Shown in pieces: positions 11,115 to 22,803 of a stretch of 64,000 bases of DNA (position 1 is its first letter; each line of letters starts with the position of its first letter). The notes beneath the pieces were generated by a model, which was not told where the DNA came from, made no database searches, and was given only the letters and a program-made list of their open reading frames with translations. A program made the translations under genes and the position numbers. The stretch is from Sodalis sp. CWE (GTDB lineage: Bacteria > Pseudomonadota > Gammaproteobacteria > Enterobacterales > Enterobacteriaceae), in contig NZ_JAESFE010000001.1 in assembly GCF_019646055.1 (NCBI RefSeq), positions 530,012 through 594,011 on the forward strand, read 5' to 3'.

Positions 11115-11179
11115 ATTTTGTTTCTCTCCATTCATAAACCAGTATTTTCTCTGATTGAATAAAATTAATAATGTGCCAA

Positions 11180-11671
11180 TTATTTATCATGACCAAAATG
11201 ATAAGCTACTATTAATCCTGCCAATAGTAGCATAGACACTATTTCAACTACTAAGATGTAAGAACTAAACAGTGCAATTCCAACAGTTTTTGTTGATATT
11301 AAATTCCCAGTAATATGCTCTTCACCATAATCATTTATAAAATAAATTAATATTATTAGAAATAGCAGTGAAATCATTGATGACCCAATCCAATTGGCAA
11401 TTTTTCTTATCCATGAATGTTTTTTTTTATTTTCATTGTTTTTTACATTTAGAACCATGATTACAAATACGAATAAAACCATAATAGCGGCAGCATAAAT
11501 GATAATTTCTAATGCTCCGGCAAAATGCGCTCCTAAAGAAAAGAAAACACAAGAAATAGATAAAAATGAAAAAATAAGATACAATAATGAATATACTGGC
11601 TGAGTGTGAGTGATAACACGAAACGTTGATAAAATTGCTAGAAGTCCAGAGAAATAGAATATTAGATGCAT
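11180..11671 (-). CDS. nuoJ: NADH-quinone oxidoreductase subunit J
   Basis: NuoJ is a five-helix membrane subunit of complex I at the junction with the quinone-binding arm. The ATG at 11671 ([14 protein letters not shown]) aligns with E. coli and has AAGGA at good spacing; an ATG seven codons upstream is less likely. Conserved segments are [29 protein letters not shown] and [13 protein letters not shown]. At 163 residues it is about 20 shorter than E. coli (184), mainly because the charged cytoplasmic tail is lost after HFGHDK. Such tail loss is common in endosymbionts and should not affect the membrane core. Confidence 0.96.
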   Translation of the reverse strand: MHLIFYFSGLLAILSTFRVITHTQPVYSLLYLIFSFLSISCVFFSLGAHFAGALEIIIYAAAIMVLFVFVIMVLNVKNNENKKKHSWIRKIANWIGSSMISLLFLIILIYFINDYGEEHITGNLISTKTVGIALFSSYILVVEIVSMLLLAGLIVAYHFGHDK

Positions 11672-11733
11672 GTCTTTTCCTTGAAAGAGCATTGATTAAT
11701 TTTCTTTGTGTTATAAAGCTATTTGGTCAAGAT

Positions 11734-12276
11734 TTAGGGTAATAAGTTTTTTACGTCAATAGGCTTGTTCTCGTTTTTTGCTTCGCCTTTTCTTTTTCCA
11801 GAAATTTCTGTTCCAGAAATGCGATAAAAATCATAATCTGGGTATTTTCCTGGTCCTGAAATTAGTAAATCTGTTTTTTCATATACTAAATCCTGTCTTT
11901 TGTACTCGCTCATTTCAAAATCTGGTATAAGTTGAATACAAGCAGTTGGGCAAGCTTCTTCGCAAAAACCGCAGAAAATACAACGAGAAAAATTAATACG
12001 AAAAAATTCTGGATACCATCGACCATCTTTAGTCTCCGCTTTTTGCAGAGAAATACAGTCAACTGGACAAACGACAGCACATAAGTTACATGCTACACAT
12101 CGTTCGTTTCCGTTCGAATCACGTGTTAAAACAATTCTACCTCGAAAGCGAGGAGATAGATTTACTGGCACTTCAGGATACATACGCGTTTCACGTTTGC
12201 TAAATGCCTGCATACCAATTATCAAAATACTTCTTAAAATCGTTCCAAATCCAATTATTAAATCTTTTATTGTCAT
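11734..12276 (-). CDS. nuoI: NADH-quinone oxidoreductase subunit I, two [4Fe-4S] clusters
   Basis: NuoI carries clusters N6a and N6b that pass electrons toward NuoB. The length of 180 residues equals E. coli. Two CxxCxxCxxxCP motifs are complete: [12 protein letters not shown] and [13 protein letters not shown] short amphipathic N-terminus ([16 protein letters not shown]) anchors it to the membrane arm. It sits between nuoH and nuoJ in the standard order. Confidence 0.98.
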   Translation of the reverse strand: MTIKDLIIGFGTILRSILIIGMQAFSKRETRMYPEVPVNLSPRFRGRIVLTRDSNGNERCVACNLCAVVCPVDCISLQKAETKDGRWYPEFFRINFSRCIFCGFCEEACPTACIQLIPDFEMSEYKRQDLVYEKTDLLISGPGKYPDYDFYRISGTEISGKRKGEAKNENKPIDVKNLLP

Positions 12277-12290
12277 AATCTACGCACTAC

Positions 12291-13223
12291 TTAATGTAGG
12301 TTGTATAAGATAAAAGAAGCAGTCATTAACATATTTAATAGCGCTATAGGTAAACAAATTTTCCAACCAAAAGCCATCATTTGATCGTAACGTGGACGCG
12401 GCAATGCGGCACGAATCAAAACGAATAATATCAAAAAAAAAGCGGTTTTCACTACGAACCAAAATAATGGTGGTAACCATGGTCCATGCCACCCACCAAG
12501 GAACACCGTTACTGCTAGTCCTGAAACGGTCACAACATTAATATACTCCCCAATGAAAAATAAGCCGAATTTCATTCCTGAATATTCTACGTGGTATCCA
12601 TCGGCCAACTCTTGTTCTGCTTCAGGTTGGTCAAAGGGATGACGATGACATACTGCTATAGCAGCTAACATAAAAGTAATAAAACCAAAAAACTGAGGAA
12701 CTATATTCCATAAATATTCTTGTGCGTCAACAATCTTACTAAGATTGAATGAATCAGTTTGGATCACTACACCCATTAATGATAATCCTAGAAATACTTC
12801 ATAACTTAATGTTTGCGCTGCAGCTCTTATGGCTCCAAGAAGAGCATATTTATTATTGCTTGACCATCCGGCAAATAATAAAGCATACACAGTTAATCCA
12901 GACATCATCAGAAAAAATAATATTCCGATATTTAAATCAATAATCACTAAAGAAGGAGTTATCGGAATTACAGAAAAAGTAACTAACGGCAATAAAAAAG
13001 AAGCAGCCGGAGACAACACAAAAATACCTCGATCAGAAAACGATGGAACCCAATCTTCTTTAAACATCATTTTTAAAATATCGGCAAGTATTTGCAACGA
13101 CCCTCCCCAACCAACGCGATTTGGACCATACCGATTTTGAAACAAGCCTAAAAGGCGTCGTTCAATAAAAACCATATAAGAACTAAAAAAAACTACCATA
13201 AGTAAAATCAGAATTACTTTCAT
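12291..13223 (-). CDS. nuoH: NADH-quinone oxidoreductase subunit H
   Basis: NuoH forms the quinone-chamber side of the membrane arm. Conserved segments include [42 protein letters not shown] and [20 protein letters not shown]. The product has 310 residues against 325 in E. coli. The only usable ATG, at 13223, starts about 15 residues into the usual first helix, and the frame upstream is open but has no ATG, GTG or TTG before nuoG ends. The first helix is therefore shortened rather than missing. The nuoG stop lies 26 bases upstream. Confidence 0.96.
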   Translation of the reverse strand: MKVILILLMVVFFSSYMVFIERRLLGLFQNRYGPNRVGWGGSLQILADILKMMFKEDWVPSFSDRGIFVLSPAASFLLPLVTFSVIPITPSLVIIDLNIGILFFLMMSGLTVYALLFAGWSSNNKYALLGAIRAAAQTLSYEVFLGLSLMGVVIQTDSFNLSKIVDAQEYLWNIVPQFFGFITFMLAAIAVCHRHPFDQPEAEQELADGYHVEYSGMKFGLFFIGEYINVVTVSGLAVTVFLGGWHGPWLPPLFWFVVKTAFFLILFVLIRAALPRPRYDQMMAFGWKICLPIALLNMLMTASFILYNLH

Positions 13224-13249
13224 CGATTCACCAAAGTATCGCTTACAAT

Positions 13250-15994
13250 TTAAATAACTTGAGTTTTAACTTTTTGTAAGTTTTTAATATAATGGCCTGA
13301 CAGAATTGGTGGAATACCTGGCAAACCTAGAGGAAGTCCAATTTGTCCGGTACTTAAATAGCGACTAACTCGTGCCGGCAAGCACATGTTTATTCCCATA
13401 CAATTAAATGAAAATAATGCAGTATTATTGTCAATATTTAGTTTTTTAGCATCAGACTGACTTATTACTATATATAGTTTCGGCATTTTATTTTGGATGG
13501 CTGAGGAACGTTGAGATGTTTCCTCACTGCCAAATAAATGCCAATAAGGTGCTACATACCACTCATTATCTTTAGATGGCAAAAGTGCAATTGGAACATT
13601 ACTAAAATAATCTAAGTTGCTTGTTTTTAACTCCAACAAACGTACTCCAGGATCACCGTATTTTAAATGTCCTCCAACTGTATCTTGAAATTTATTCCAT
13701 GCTTGCGAAGAGTTCCAGCCTGGCGTCCAAGCAAAAGTTATTTGCTGATTCGGTGCTTGGAAAGCGATGCTTCCTTCCATTGAGAAAGTAAACATAGTAT
13801 CGTGATCGTATGGAACACGAGGTTCATGAATATTGATATTGGCATTCATTGAAGTACGGCCGCTATATCGATTTGGTCCTCGAGCTATCTTCTGTCCTTG
13901 AATGCGAAAACTAGCGTCTGGCGCAGCTTTCTTGATATCAGCTAAGTGCGGCAATGCTTCAATGAGATGATCAATAACATGATCAAGTTTCGTCCAATTT
14001 GTTTTTTTATATGTATGCATTGAATGAATTGAGTAAAGCCAACGCCAGCTAGCTAATATTATCGACTGATCATCATAATATGCGGGATCATATACTTGAA
14101 AAAACCGCTGCGCGCGACCTTCTTGATTAATAAGAGTACCACTACTTTCGGTAAAGTTAGCTGCCGATAGAATCAAATTAGCTTTTTCTTGTAAAGAAGA
14201 ATGTAGATGATCCAGAACGATAAAATAACTTATTTTATCCAAAGCAGCATTAACGCGAGTCTCTGATGCATGACGATAAAGATCATTTTCCAAAACAATT
14301 AAACTATCTGCAGCTCCCTGTTCTAGCATATCCAAAGCTTCGTCTATGCTTTTTCCGCCTATCATTGTAATTCCCATACTGTTAGCTTCGGAAAGGATAA
14401 AACTAATTCCAACGTTTTTGCCTTGTTTTTTCAAGGCAAGAGCAATGTTAGTGGCCCCAGCAATTAATTCCTTGCTTCCAGCACCGCTACCTGAAATGAT
14501 AAGTGGTTTTTTTGCGTTAGCTAATGTTTTTGCGATTAAATCAATCTTACTTTGTAAGGCTGTATCCAAATCATTCACTGTTGGTGCTGTTTTGTCCAGT
14601 GAATGAGCAATAGCAAAGCTTAAACGGGCTTGATCACTTACAGACGCGTAATAATTCCAAGCAGCAATATCATCTAAACGAGTTTTATCAACACTAGTAA
14701 TAAACAAAGGATATCTAGAATTTTGCCCAACGTTTATTATGGCGGCTGCATGCCAGTTGGCAATTTTTTGTTGTGCAGCTATTTCACGTACCTTTCCTTT
14801 AATTGCTTGACGAATTGCTAATGCAATACGTGCACCTGTCTGGGTTACATCTTCTCCTAATATCAAAATAGCATCATAATTTTCTATTTCACAGAGTGAA
14901 GGTGTATGAATCCCAGAATTTTGCAAAATACTAAGCATTAACAATAATTCCTCTTTTTCGCTATGAGAAACTCCAATATAGAAATTATTCATTCCTACTA
15001 ATTTAAGTAAAGCGAAATTACTTTCCATGCTAGCTCGTGCTGAACCAATACCAATTAACTTATGTGCGTGACGTAGTATTTTAGATGCTTCTTGCACAGC
15101 TTCATTAGCATTTAGCATAACCCATCTATTTCCACGACGAATCATTGGATGCCGAGGACGATCTTTAAGATTAACATAATCGTATCCAAAACGACCACGA
15201 TCACATAAAAAATAACCATTAATACATCCGTTGTAACGGTTTTCAATACGTCGTAATTTTCCATAACGCTCTTCTAAAATAATATTGCAACCAATGCTAC
15301 ATTGATGACAAATGCTTGGTGAAAACTGCATGTCCCATTTACGACTATATCTTTTAGAAAAAGTTTTATCAATGAGTGCACCAGTTGGGCAAATTTCTAC
15401 TAAATTTCCAGAAAATTCGCTGTCTAATTCTCCTTCTTGGTAGCGACCAAAATAAATGTTATCACGAGCTCCATATACACCAAAATCGTTACCATCAGCA
15501 TAGTCTTTATAATATCGTACACAACGATAACAAGAAATACATCGATTCATATCATGGGAAATAAACGGTCCTAAATACTGATTAAAATGGGTACGTTTAC
15601 TAAATCGATAACGACGAGAAATGTGACCAGACATCATCGTCATGTCTTGAAGATGACAACTCCCCCCTTCTTCACAAACTGGACAGTCGTGCGGATGATT
15701 GATCATTAACCATTCTATTACACTGCGGCGAAACTCTCTTGCTTCATGGTCTTTGATGGAAATCCACAAACCATTTTTAACTGGCGTCATACAAGACATA
15801 ACTATTTGACCCAAATTGTTTTTATTATTTTGATATTGTTTAACTGCACACTGTCGACAAATGCCGACACTACCTAATGCCGGATGCCAGCAAAAATAAG
15901 GAATATCAATGCCTAAAGTTAGACACGCCTCTAAAAGGTTGCTGGATTCGTTAACCACTTTATATTCTTTTCCATCTATATTAATAGTGATCAT
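13250..15994 (-). CDS. nuoG: NADH-quinone oxidoreductase subunit G
   Basis: NuoG is the largest peripheral-arm subunit of complex I and holds several Fe-S clusters. An N-terminal [2Fe-2S] ferredoxin domain shows [16 protein letters not shown]; next come [12 protein letters not shown], the [4Fe-4S] motif CISCYRC, and CHQCSIGC with a distal cysteine (FLCDRG) for the extra N7 cluster known from E. coli. The rest is the molybdopterin-oxidoreductase-like fold without a cofactor. I prefer the ATG at 15994 ([11 protein letters not shown]), which matches E. coli; a TTG five codons earlier is possible. The length is 914 residues (E. coli about 908). Confidence 0.97.
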   Translation of the reverse strand: MITINIDGKEYKVVNESSNLLEACLTLGIDIPYFCWHPALGSVGICRQCAVKQYQNNKNNLGQIVMSCMTPVKNGLWISIKDHEAREFRRSVIEWLMINHPHDCPVCEEGGSCHLQDMTMMSGHISRRYRFSKRTHFNQYLGPFISHDMNRCISCYRCVRYYKDYADGNDFGVYGARDNIYFGRYQEGELDSEFSGNLVEICPTGALIDKTFSKRYSRKWDMQFSPSICHQCSIGCNIILEERYGKLRRIENRYNGCINGYFLCDRGRFGYDYVNLKDRPRHPMIRRGNRWVMLNANEAVQEASKILRHAHKLIGIGSARASMESNFALLKLVGMNNFYIGVSHSEKEELLLMLSILQNSGIHTPSLCEIENYDAILILGEDVTQTGARIALAIRQAIKGKVREIAAQQKIANWHAAAIINVGQNSRYPLFITSVDKTRLDDIAAWNYYASVSDQARLSFAIAHSLDKTAPTVNDLDTALQSKIDLIAKTLANAKKPLIISGSGAGSKELIAGATNIALALKKQGKNVGISFILSEANSMGITMIGGKSIDEALDMLEQGAADSLIVLENDLYRHASETRVNAALDKISYFIVLDHLHSSLQEKANLILSAANFTESSGTLINQEGRAQRFFQVYDPAYYDDQSIILASWRWLYSIHSMHTYKKTNWTKLDHVIDHLIEALPHLADIKKAAPDASFRIQGQKIARGPNRYSGRTSMNANINIHEPRVPYDHDTMFTFSMEGSIAFQAPNQQITFAWTPGWNSSQAWNKFQDTVGGHLKYGDPGVRLLELKTSNLDYFSNVPIALLPSKDNEWYVAPYWHLFGSEETSQRSSAIQNKMPKLYIVISQSDAKKLNIDNNTALFSFNCMGINMCLPARVSRYLSTGQIGLPLGLPGIPPILSGHYIKNLQKVKTQVI

Positions 15995-16095
15995 ATAATT
16001 ACCAATCAAAATAGTAAGATAAACATATATTCTACTTCTTTTTTAAAACATAGAATTAATCTGAAAAACGTTTATTAACATGATTCAGTGAGTTT

Positions 16096-17421
16096 TTACT
16101 GTACATTTTTAATAGTGTATTTATTGTCTAAATATTTAATGTTTACACCTTTTTCAAATTCGGAACGAAAATACTTAATTGCACTTTTCAGTGGTCCTAT
16201 TGCTCCTAGTGCATGAGCACAGAAAGTTTTTCCTGGACCGAGAAACTGGCATAATTGCTCCAAAATCTTAATATCTTCAGGTTGTCCTTGGCCATTTTCT
16301 AATGCATATAATAAACGAACGCCCCATGGAAGACCATCACGACAAGGGGTACAAAGCCCACAAGATTCACGGGAAAAAAACTCTTCAAGATTACGGATTA
16401 ATGATACCATGTTGATTTCATTGTCAACTGCTATAGCCAACGCAGTACCAAGACGGCTTCCAGCTTTAGAGATACCTTCAAAATCCATAGGAAAATCTAA
16501 GTGATCTGGGATAAGAAAATCAGTTCCAGCACCACCCGGCTGCCAAGCTTTTAATTTCAAACGACGCTGCATACCGCCAGCATAATCTTCGAAGATTTCA
16601 CGAGCAGTAATACCGAATGGTAACTCCCATACCCCAGGATTTTTTACACGACCAGAGAAACCCATCATTTTAGTACCAGTGTCTTTACTTTTCCCTGCTG
16701 CAATATTACGATACCAATTAACCCCTCTCTCTAGAATTGCTGGTATGTTACATAAAGTTTCAACATTATTGATACAGGTCGGTTTTCCCCATGCTCCTAC
16801 TTCAGCAGGAAAAGGAGGCTTTGCGCGTGGATTAGGTCGACGTCCTTCAAGTGAATTAATTAATGCAGTTTCTTCACCGCATATGTAACGACCAGCTCCT
16901 GTATGAAGAATTAGTTCAAAAGAAAAATTACTTCCTAAAATATTTCTACCAAGAAAACCAGTTTCATTTGCTTCAAATATTGCGCGACGAAGATTAATTT
17001 CAGCCTTAACATATTCACTACGCAAGAAAATGTAACCGCGATAACTTTTTAGTGCAAAAGCAGAAATTAACATTCCTTCTATTAAAAGATGTGGTAGTTG
17101 TTCCATTAATAAACGATCCTTATATGTACCTGGTTCCATTTCATCTGCATTACATATTAAATATCGTATTTTCTCAGAACAATTTTTAGACATGAGGCTC
17201 CATTTTAATCCAGTAGAAAAACCAGCTCCGCCTCGCCCTTTTAATCCGGAATCTAGTACGAGTTTGATGATATCATCATGACTCATTTCTCTTATCGCTT
17301 TACGTGCACCAGAATAACCATTTTTTTTTTGATATTCGGTGATCCATATCGGTTGACCATCTTCACGTAATCGCCATGTTAATGGATGTGTTTCTTCCAA
17401 TCGAAGAATGACTCTATTCAT
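16096..17421 (-). CDS. nuoF: NADH-quinone oxidoreductase subunit F, NADH- and FMN-binding
   Basis: NuoF oxidises NADH using FMN and passes electrons to its N3 cluster. The nucleotide-binding glycine-rich segment [16 protein letters not shown] and the FMN-site segment [13 protein letters not shown] are intact. The N3 cluster ligands are in ESCGLCTPC and the distal FCAHALGA. The 441 residues compare with 445 in E. coli; the last ten or so differ. The start codon overlaps the nuoE stop in ATGA. Confidence 0.98.
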   Translation of the reverse strand: MNRVILRLEETHPLTWRLREDGQPIWITEYQKKNGYSGARKAIREMSHDDIIKLVLDSGLKGRGGAGFSTGLKWSLMSKNCSEKIRYLICNADEMEPGTYKDRLLMEQLPHLLIEGMLISAFALKSYRGYIFLRSEYVKAEINLRRAIFEANETGFLGRNILGSNFSFELILHTGAGRYICGEETALINSLEGRRPNPRAKPPFPAEVGAWGKPTCINNVETLCNIPAILERGVNWYRNIAAGKSKDTGTKMMGFSGRVKNPGVWELPFGITAREIFEDYAGGMQRRLKLKAWQPGGAGTDFLIPDHLDFPMDFEGISKAGSRLGTALAIAVDNEINMVSLIRNLEEFFSRESCGLCTPCRDGLPWGVRLLYALENGQGQPEDIKILEQLCQFLGPGKTFCAHALGAIGPLKSAIKYFRSEFEKGVNIKYLDNKYTIKNVQ

Positions 17422-17906
17422 TTATATTTCTCTAGTAATAAAAAGACATCTTCTGATGTTACATGTGCGTAAGTATCATCATCTATCATTATGGTTGGAG
17501 CATGATCACAATTGCCTAAACAGCACGTAGGAAGTAAGGTAAAGTGTGCATCATTGGTTGTTTGCCCAGATTTGATGTTTAATAACCGTTCTAGTTCTTT
17601 AAGAACTTTCTGATAACCGGTAATATAACAAACCACACTATCGCAATATCGAATAATATGTCTGCCTACTGGCTGACGAAAGATTTGACTGTAAAAAGTA
17701 GCTACTTCTTCAACATCGCTACTTGGAATATTCAATATCTCTGCGATAGCAGATACAGCTTCATCTGGAACCCAATGTCGATATTTTTGTACAACCTTGA
17801 GCGCCTCAATTAGAGCTCCTCGTGGGTGTTCATAATGATATTTGTGATGCTCAATAGCTACGCGTTCCTCATGACTTAATTCGAATGCTTTGATTAAAGT
17901 CTTCAT
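17418..17906 (-). CDS. nuoE: NADH-quinone oxidoreductase subunit E, [2Fe-2S]
   Basis: NuoE is the thioredoxin-fold subunit carrying cluster N1a next to NuoF. It has 162 residues (E. coli 166). The four cluster cysteines are seen in YCDSVVC and [23 protein letters not shown] is a strong family signature. It lies 15 bases downstream of nuoCD and overlaps nuoF by four bases. Confidence 0.98.
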   Translation of the reverse strand: MKTLIKAFELSHEERVAIEHHKYHYEHPRGALIEALKVVQKYRHWVPDEAVSAIAEILNIPSSDVEEVATFYSQIFRQPVGRHIIRYCDSVVCYITGYQKVLKELERLLNIKSGQTTNDAHFTLLPTCCLGNCDHAPTIMIDDDTYAHVTSEDVFLLLEKYK

Positions 17907-17921
17907 TGTTATTAATGTTGA

Positions 17922-19724
17922 TTAACGATCTACGTCTGACATAACAAAATCGATGCTTCCAAGATATACAATTAAATCTGATATGAGACTACCTTGTATC
18001 ACTGATGGAATTTGCTGTAAATGAGGAAAGCTGGGTGTTCGGATGCGTGTTCGATAACTCATTGTTCCACCATCGCTAATAAGATAATAGCTATTTATCC
18101 CTTTAGTAGCTTCTATCATTTGAAATGATTCATTGGCTGGTATAATTGGACCCCAAGAAACTTGTAAGAAGTGTGTGATAAGAGTTTCGATATGCTTCAA
18201 AGTACGCTCTTTTGGAGGAGGAGTAGTTAGTGGATGATCAGCCTTAAACGGTCCTGTTGGCATGTTATTTAAACATTGTTTAAGAATTCGAAGACTTTGT
18301 AATATTTCTTCTATCTTTAGCATAACTCGACTATAACAGTCACTAATTCCACTACCTATCGGTACTTCAAAATCAAAATTTTCATAGCCGGAATATGGAC
18401 GCCACTTACGTACATCAAATCCAATGCCAGTAGCACGCAACGCGGCTCCTGTTACTCCCCAATCTAAAGCTTCTTTTGCTCCATAAGCAGCTATGCCCTC
18501 CGCACGGGCGCGAAGTATACTATTTTTTAGTGCTACTTTAATATAAGTATTTAATCTTTTTGGTAACCAATTAAGGAACTCACGTAATAAGTTCTCCCAT
18601 CCACGTGGTAAATCTTGTGCAACGCCGCCAATACGAAACCAAGCTGGATGCATGCGGGCACCAGTAATGGCTTCAATAATATCATAAATCTTCTGACGAT
18701 CAGTAAATGCTAGAAAAATGGTAGTCATTCCACCTATATCTTGTATATAAGTGCTAACGTATAATAAGTGACTATTAATGCGAAACAATTCTGATAGCAT
18801 AATTCGAATTACATTAACGCGATCTGGTACTATAATACCAGCTAACTTTTCTACTGCTAGTACATAAGGCATTTCATTAATACAGCCACCGAGATATTCA
18901 ATGCGATCAGTATAAGGAATAAATCCATGCCAAGACTGACGTTCTCCCATCTTTTCAGCACCACGGTGGTGGTAACCAATATCAGGAACACAATCAATAA
19001 TTTCTTCACCGTCCAACTGGAGTACAATACGAAACGCGCCATGTACGGAAGGATGATTAGGTCCTAAATTAAGAAACATGAAACTTTCATTACCTGTTCC
19101 ACGTTTCATACCCCATTCTTCTGGTTTAAAAGTCAAGTCATCCATTTCTAAATCTTCCTTTTGTTTTGTAAGAAAAAAAGGATTAAATTCTGTCGCTCGA
19201 GCGGGATAATCTTTACGCAATGGATACCCCTTCCAGGTTTTAGGCATTAAAATACGCGTCAAATTTGGATGTTCGTCAAAAATTACGCCAAACATTTCCC
19301 AAGTTTCTCGTTCATACCAATTAGCATTAAGAAAAATACTAGTACAACTAGGTAAATGTAGATCGTATTCTGATAAAGCAACCTTCAATATAACATCACG
19401 ATTACGATCAATAGAAATTAAGTGATAAAAAATAGTAAAATCTTTTGTAGGAAGATTGTTTTTGCAAGAGCGAAGACGTTCATCTATCCCATGTAGATCA
19501 TAGAGCATTAGATATGGTTTTGGCAGATTCTTCAAAAATTTAAGAACTTCAAGGAGTTGTTCACGTTTTATCCAAATAATTGGAATATCGGTATAAGCTA
19601 ACTGAACGTTAAAAACGTCTGATGCAAAATGATTACCTAATTCATTAATAATCGTATCATCTTCTAGATAAATCGATTTTTTCCAGAAATGAGGATAGTC
19701 CGTACACCGTGTCAACTCTTTCAT
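17922..19724 (-). CDS. nuoC: NADH-quinone oxidoreductase fused subunit C/D
   Basis: This is the fused NuoCD protein typical of Enterobacterales, 600 residues like E. coli. The C part (about residues 1-180) ends in [20 protein letters not shown] and [13 protein letters not shown]. The D part is a hydrogenase-like subunit that helps form the quinone site: [14 protein letters not shown] (conserved histidines), [16 protein letters not shown], and the C-terminal [11 protein letters not shown]. The ribosome-binding site AGAGG is close to the ATG. The fusion supports an enterobacterial origin. Confidence 0.98.
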   Translation of the reverse strand: MKELTRCTDYPHFWKKSIYLEDDTIINELGNHFASDVFNVQLAYTDIPIIWIKREQLLEVLKFLKNLPKPYLMLYDLHGIDERLRSCKNNLPTKDFTIFYHLISIDRNRDVILKVALSEYDLHLPSCTSIFLNANWYERETWEMFGVIFDEHPNLTRILMPKTWKGYPLRKDYPARATEFNPFFLTKQKEDLEMDDLTFKPEEWGMKRGTGNESFMFLNLGPNHPSVHGAFRIVLQLDGEEIIDCVPDIGYHHRGAEKMGERQSWHGFIPYTDRIEYLGGCINEMPYVLAVEKLAGIIVPDRVNVIRIMLSELFRINSHLLYVSTYIQDIGGMTTIFLAFTDRQKIYDIIEAITGARMHPAWFRIGGVAQDLPRGWENLLREFLNWLPKRLNTYIKVALKNSILRARAEGIAAYGAKEALDWGVTGAALRATGIGFDVRKWRPYSGYENFDFEVPIGSGISDCYSRVMLKIEEILQSLRILKQCLNNMPTGPFKADHPLTTPPPKERTLKHIETLITHFLQVSWGPIIPANESFQMIEATKGINSYYLISDGGTMSYRTRIRTPSFPHLQQIPSVIQGSLISDLIVYLGSIDFVMSDVDR

Positions 19725-19786
19725 AACCTCTGCACTGCTTTAAAACATATTAAGCTACGTTATTATTCAACAACCAGGGATCTTAG

Positions 19787-20491
19787 TTAAGAGGGATTGT
19801 TTTCTTTTACCAAACAAGTTTCATCTGGAGAATATAAATTGGTAACTGCAATACGATGGTCATGCTTGCGCTTTCGTTCTGGTTCTAAATTAGCACGATA
19901 AACACCTTGATCACCCATTATCCAAGAAAGTGGACGGCGCTCTTTACTGATGGTTTTTTTCAACAAAAGCAGTGATTGAATATAGGCTTCAGGTCTAGGG
20001 GGACAACCAGGAATATAAATATCTACTGGTAGAAATTTATCAACACCTTGTACAACCGAATAGATATCGTACATCCCACCAGAATTAGCGCAAGCTCCCA
20101 TAGAAATAACCCATTTTGGTTCTAACATTTGATCATAAAGACGCTGTATAACGGGAGCCATTTTAATAAATGGTGTTCCAGCTATTACCATAAAATCTGA
20201 TTGACGTGGTGAGGCGCGTATAACTTCTGCTCCAAATCTTGATACATCATGGACAGAAGTAAAAGCAGTAGCCATTTCAACGTAACAACAAGACAATCCA
20301 AAATTATATGGCCAAAGTGAATTACCCCTTCCCCAATTTACCATATCATGAATTGCTTTTTTAAGTTTGCCAAAGCAGACATGATTTTTTAGATACATTT
20401 TTAATGGATCAGGCACAACCTTTTTCTTTTGTAAGGGATATCGTTCGCTTCTATCAGAATCTAGGTTAGGACGAGTAAGAGTATAATCCAT
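19787..20491 (-). CDS. nuoB: NADH-quinone oxidoreductase subunit B, N2 cluster
   Basis: NuoB binds the terminal [4Fe-4S] cluster N2 that reduces ubiquinone. The ligand cysteines are the tandem pair in [11 protein letters not shown], one in [12 protein letters not shown] and one in [13 protein letters not shown] chose the ATG at 20491 ([12 protein letters not shown]), which matches E. coli and lies two bases after the nuoA stop; the frame also extends twelve codons back into nuoA. The length is 234 residues against 220, with a few extra lysine-rich residues near position 35. Confidence 0.97.
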   Translation of the reverse strand: MDYTLTRPNLDSDRSERYPLQKKKVVPDPLKMYLKNHVCFGKLKKAIHDMVNWGRGNSLWPYNFGLSCCYVEMATAFTSVHDVSRFGAEVIRASPRQSDFMVIAGTPFIKMAPVIQRLYDQMLEPKWVISMGACANSGGMYDIYSVVQGVDKFLPVDIYIPGCPPRPEAYIQSLLLLKKTISKERRPLSWIMGDQGVYRANLEPERKRKHDHRIAVTNLYSPDETCLVKENNPS

Positions 20492-20493
20492 TT

Positions 20494-20892
20494 TTACTTC
20501 ATTATCAGTTTTTTTCTTAGCGCCCACTCGAATGCTCCAATGCGATCTAGATAAAATAAATCTATGAATAACATAGTAATAAAGATACTTATTTCAATAA
20601 AACCCATCCAACCTGCTTCACGTATAGTGATAGCCCAAACGTAAAGATATAAAGCTTCAGCATCAAAAATTACAAAAAACATTGCTATTAAATAAAATTT
20701 GGCCGAAAAACATGTCCTGGCAGTACTAACTGAGTCAATTCCAGATTCAAACGGAGTATGTTTTGCTCTAGCTACTGCGCGACCACCTAATAAAAAACCA
20801 CAAACAAGCATAAAGACGCAAAGACTTAGCGCACCTAACAAAAATAAAGAAAAAGTCCAATAATCAGCTTCAAAATTAGTGGTCATTAACAT
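20494..20892 (-). CDS. nuoA: NADH-quinone oxidoreductase subunit A
   Basis: NuoA is a three-helix membrane subunit at the quinone-chamber junction. Diagnostic stretches are [13 protein letters not shown] and [20 protein letters not shown], with the conserved acidic residues. It has 132 residues; E. coli has 147, the difference being both termini. The start may be 20892 or the ATG two codons later at 20886. It is the first gene of the operon, preceded by a long non-coding region that must contain the promoter. Confidence 0.97.
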   Translation of the reverse strand: MLMTTNFEADYWTFSLFLLGALSLCVFMLVCGFLLGGRAVARAKHTPFESGIDSVSTARTCFSAKFYLIAMFFVIFDAEALYLYVWAITIREAGWMGFIEISIFITMLFIDLFYLDRIGAFEWALRKKLIMK

Positions 20893-20945
20893 TTTAATAC
20901 TAATTAAATGAAAAATTATTCTAATCTACATTCTTCTTCAGAAGA

Positions 20946-20974
20946 AGTATATTTTGTGTACTAACATGTCTCAT
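20946..20974 (-). promoter_or_regulatory. Candidate sigma70 promoter for the nuo operon
   Basis: On the minus strand ATGAGA (20969-20974) and TATACT (20946-20951) are separated by 17 bases, matching four and five of six consensus bases, and lie 54 bases upstream of the nuoA start. A CTTCTTC/GAAGAAG dyad sits between the -10 and the gene. Weak matches are frequent in such AT-rich DNA, so this is tentative. Confidence 0.3.
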
Positions 20975-22084
20975 GCTGTAAGGTTAAACTACATGTTGCT
21001 TTGTAAAAGCACAACCTATGTTTATATTTTTGATAATTTTAATATAAATAACAGAAATTTACTTGATTTTGCTAACTTTACATGTTTTTTATTCGTAGAT
21101 ACTAAGTAAATAACCATTTCTGATAGCGAAACTAGAGTTAAAATATTGTATTAGTAACTGTCATCAGGATTGTATAATATTTTATTTCTTCTAAAAAGAA
21201 GATGAAAAGCTCATTTTATTAAAAAAAACAATCAATAGCAACGAATACTTTTCATTTAAAAAATTTTTCATAGTAAACGGCAGTTACATATTCAAATTTA
21301 GAACGAAAAACTTTTTGAATTGAAATATGAAAAGATCAATTTCTTACGAAATTACGCTATTCTTTCTGATTTCTAAATATTTAATTTTTAAACCTTTGAT
21401 TTACGTAAGAATTGTTCGGAAAAACTTCCATATATTCTCGCGTGCTAAGCATAAGATGTTTATCAAGGAGATGACGTCGATTTATGAATAAAAATCTAAT
21501 TTTAGAAAAATCAAAAGCAGTTACTTTAAAAACTGATTTCGATTTTAATTATTGAATAGTACTAAGATCTTCTTAGTTAAGAACCAAAAATAAATATCAT
21601 TAAATTAACGGATTTAAAATTAAAACTTTTTTGCTAAAAAACTATTATAGAGTGCCCTTCTTCTTACCTGACTACAATAGGAAGAGCTTACAATTTCGTA
21701 CAATAGAAGGTAACTCCTTAAAAAGGAGGATATAATTTCTATATTTCAAATATGCTAAACTTTTAAAAAAAACTTTGTAGGTTTTTGAAAAATTAGGCTT
21801 TTAATCTTCATAAATTAAAAAATTTAATGCTATGCAAAATTCTTTTGCTAAGGTACATATAGCACGTTTTTAATATACTTATTCTTTTTTCCATGCAAGA
21901 ATTAAAACATCGATAAATTATTATACTTTAATAAATTTTTTTACTTTAAAATTAAACTTTATAAAAGAATAAACAATTTTTTTTAAAAAACTTATAAGAA
22001 CGATTTTTTTAAAAATAGAGAAATGGATCAATAGTTTTGACTAGGCAAAATTCTAATTTTAAAAGAAAACTTACGGAGGTAATT

Positions 22085-22132
22085 ATGATTTTTATAAACT
22101 CCAATATTTGGAAAACAGTTAGTTATTTATAA
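22085..22132 (+). CDS. Very small ORF with ideal ribosome-binding site (uncertain)
   Basis: ATG at 22085 opens a 15-codon frame (MIFINSNIWKTVSYL) ending in TAA. A perfect GGAGG at 22075-22079 lies five bases upstream. A promoter-like TTGACT (22037-22042) and TAAAAG (22060-22065) with a 17-base spacer precede it, which would place the transcript start almost on the ribosome-binding site. I do not recognise the peptide. It may be a decayed gene start rather than a functional small protein. Confidence 0.2.
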   Translation: MIFINSNIWKTVSYL

Positions 22133-22614
22133 TGCAAAACTTATTGAAATGTAAGCAGTAAAGACTGTAATACTTTAGTAAGATAATATAAAATTTTCTA
22201 CGTTTGAAGCATGTTTTTTTGAAAAAAGTTTAAATTGTTCACATTCTAAAATTTTATTTAGTCAGTTAAGTTTAATTTTTGAAAACCCAAAAAACCTAAA
22301 ATAAATTAAGTATACTAACATTTACTAAAAAGTATTACCAATGCTTCAAATAATAAATAAATTTGTCCTGTAAGTGTATTTGTTTGTTAGAATATTTAAT
22401 TCTGAATTGTATGGTAAAAGGCAACTATTTTAACGATTATTAATTATTGCTTTAACATCAATAAATTGGATTATTTTTAATAAAAGTTTTTTCTTTCAAA
22501 GAAAGGAGTTATTTCTTTTAGATAAAGAAAAGAATCAGAATCCTCTAAATTTCTTTTAAAGAACTAAGTTTTTAAACGTTAATTGAATTTAAATAAAATC
22601 TATAATTTCATCAA

Positions 22615-22660
22615 TTGAAAATTATGTGAATTCTTAATGGAGTTATTACATAATTTTCAA
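22615..22660. repeat. 13-bp perfect inverted repeat upstream of ackA
   Basis: Arms TTGAAAATTATGT (22615-22627) and ACATAATTTTCAA (22648-22660) are exact reverse complements, separated by 20 bases, about 145 bases before the ackA start. Neither strand shows a U-run immediately after the stem, so it is not a standard terminator. A leader hairpin or a protein-binding dyad is possible. Confidence 0.55.
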
Positions 22661-22803
22661 AAAAAAGAGATAAAAGAAAAGATAGTTAAATGATAAATTG
22701 TCTGAGAAGCTAGTACTTTAAAATACGCTATTGATTAAAATTATTCGGAAAATTAATAATGTATATTACAGCGATATACACACAATGTAAAAAGTAGGTT
22801 TCT

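Larger units (their letters stand above)
20893..22803. other. 1.9-kb non-coding region between nuoA and ackA
   Basis: In E. coli this interval holds lrhA, alaA, yfbR and several yfb genes; none is recognisable here. The sequence is very AT-rich with stops in all frames. It contains several short dyads (for example 21561-21577), a 15-codon ORF with a strong ribosome-binding site at 22085, and a long inverted repeat at 22615-22660. I see no RNA gene of a known family. Confidence 0.6.

Noticed and set aside
12829..13140. 103-codon plus-strand ORF antisense to nuoH
   Set aside because: Its length comes from the codon bias of nuoH on the other strand; no recognisable protein.
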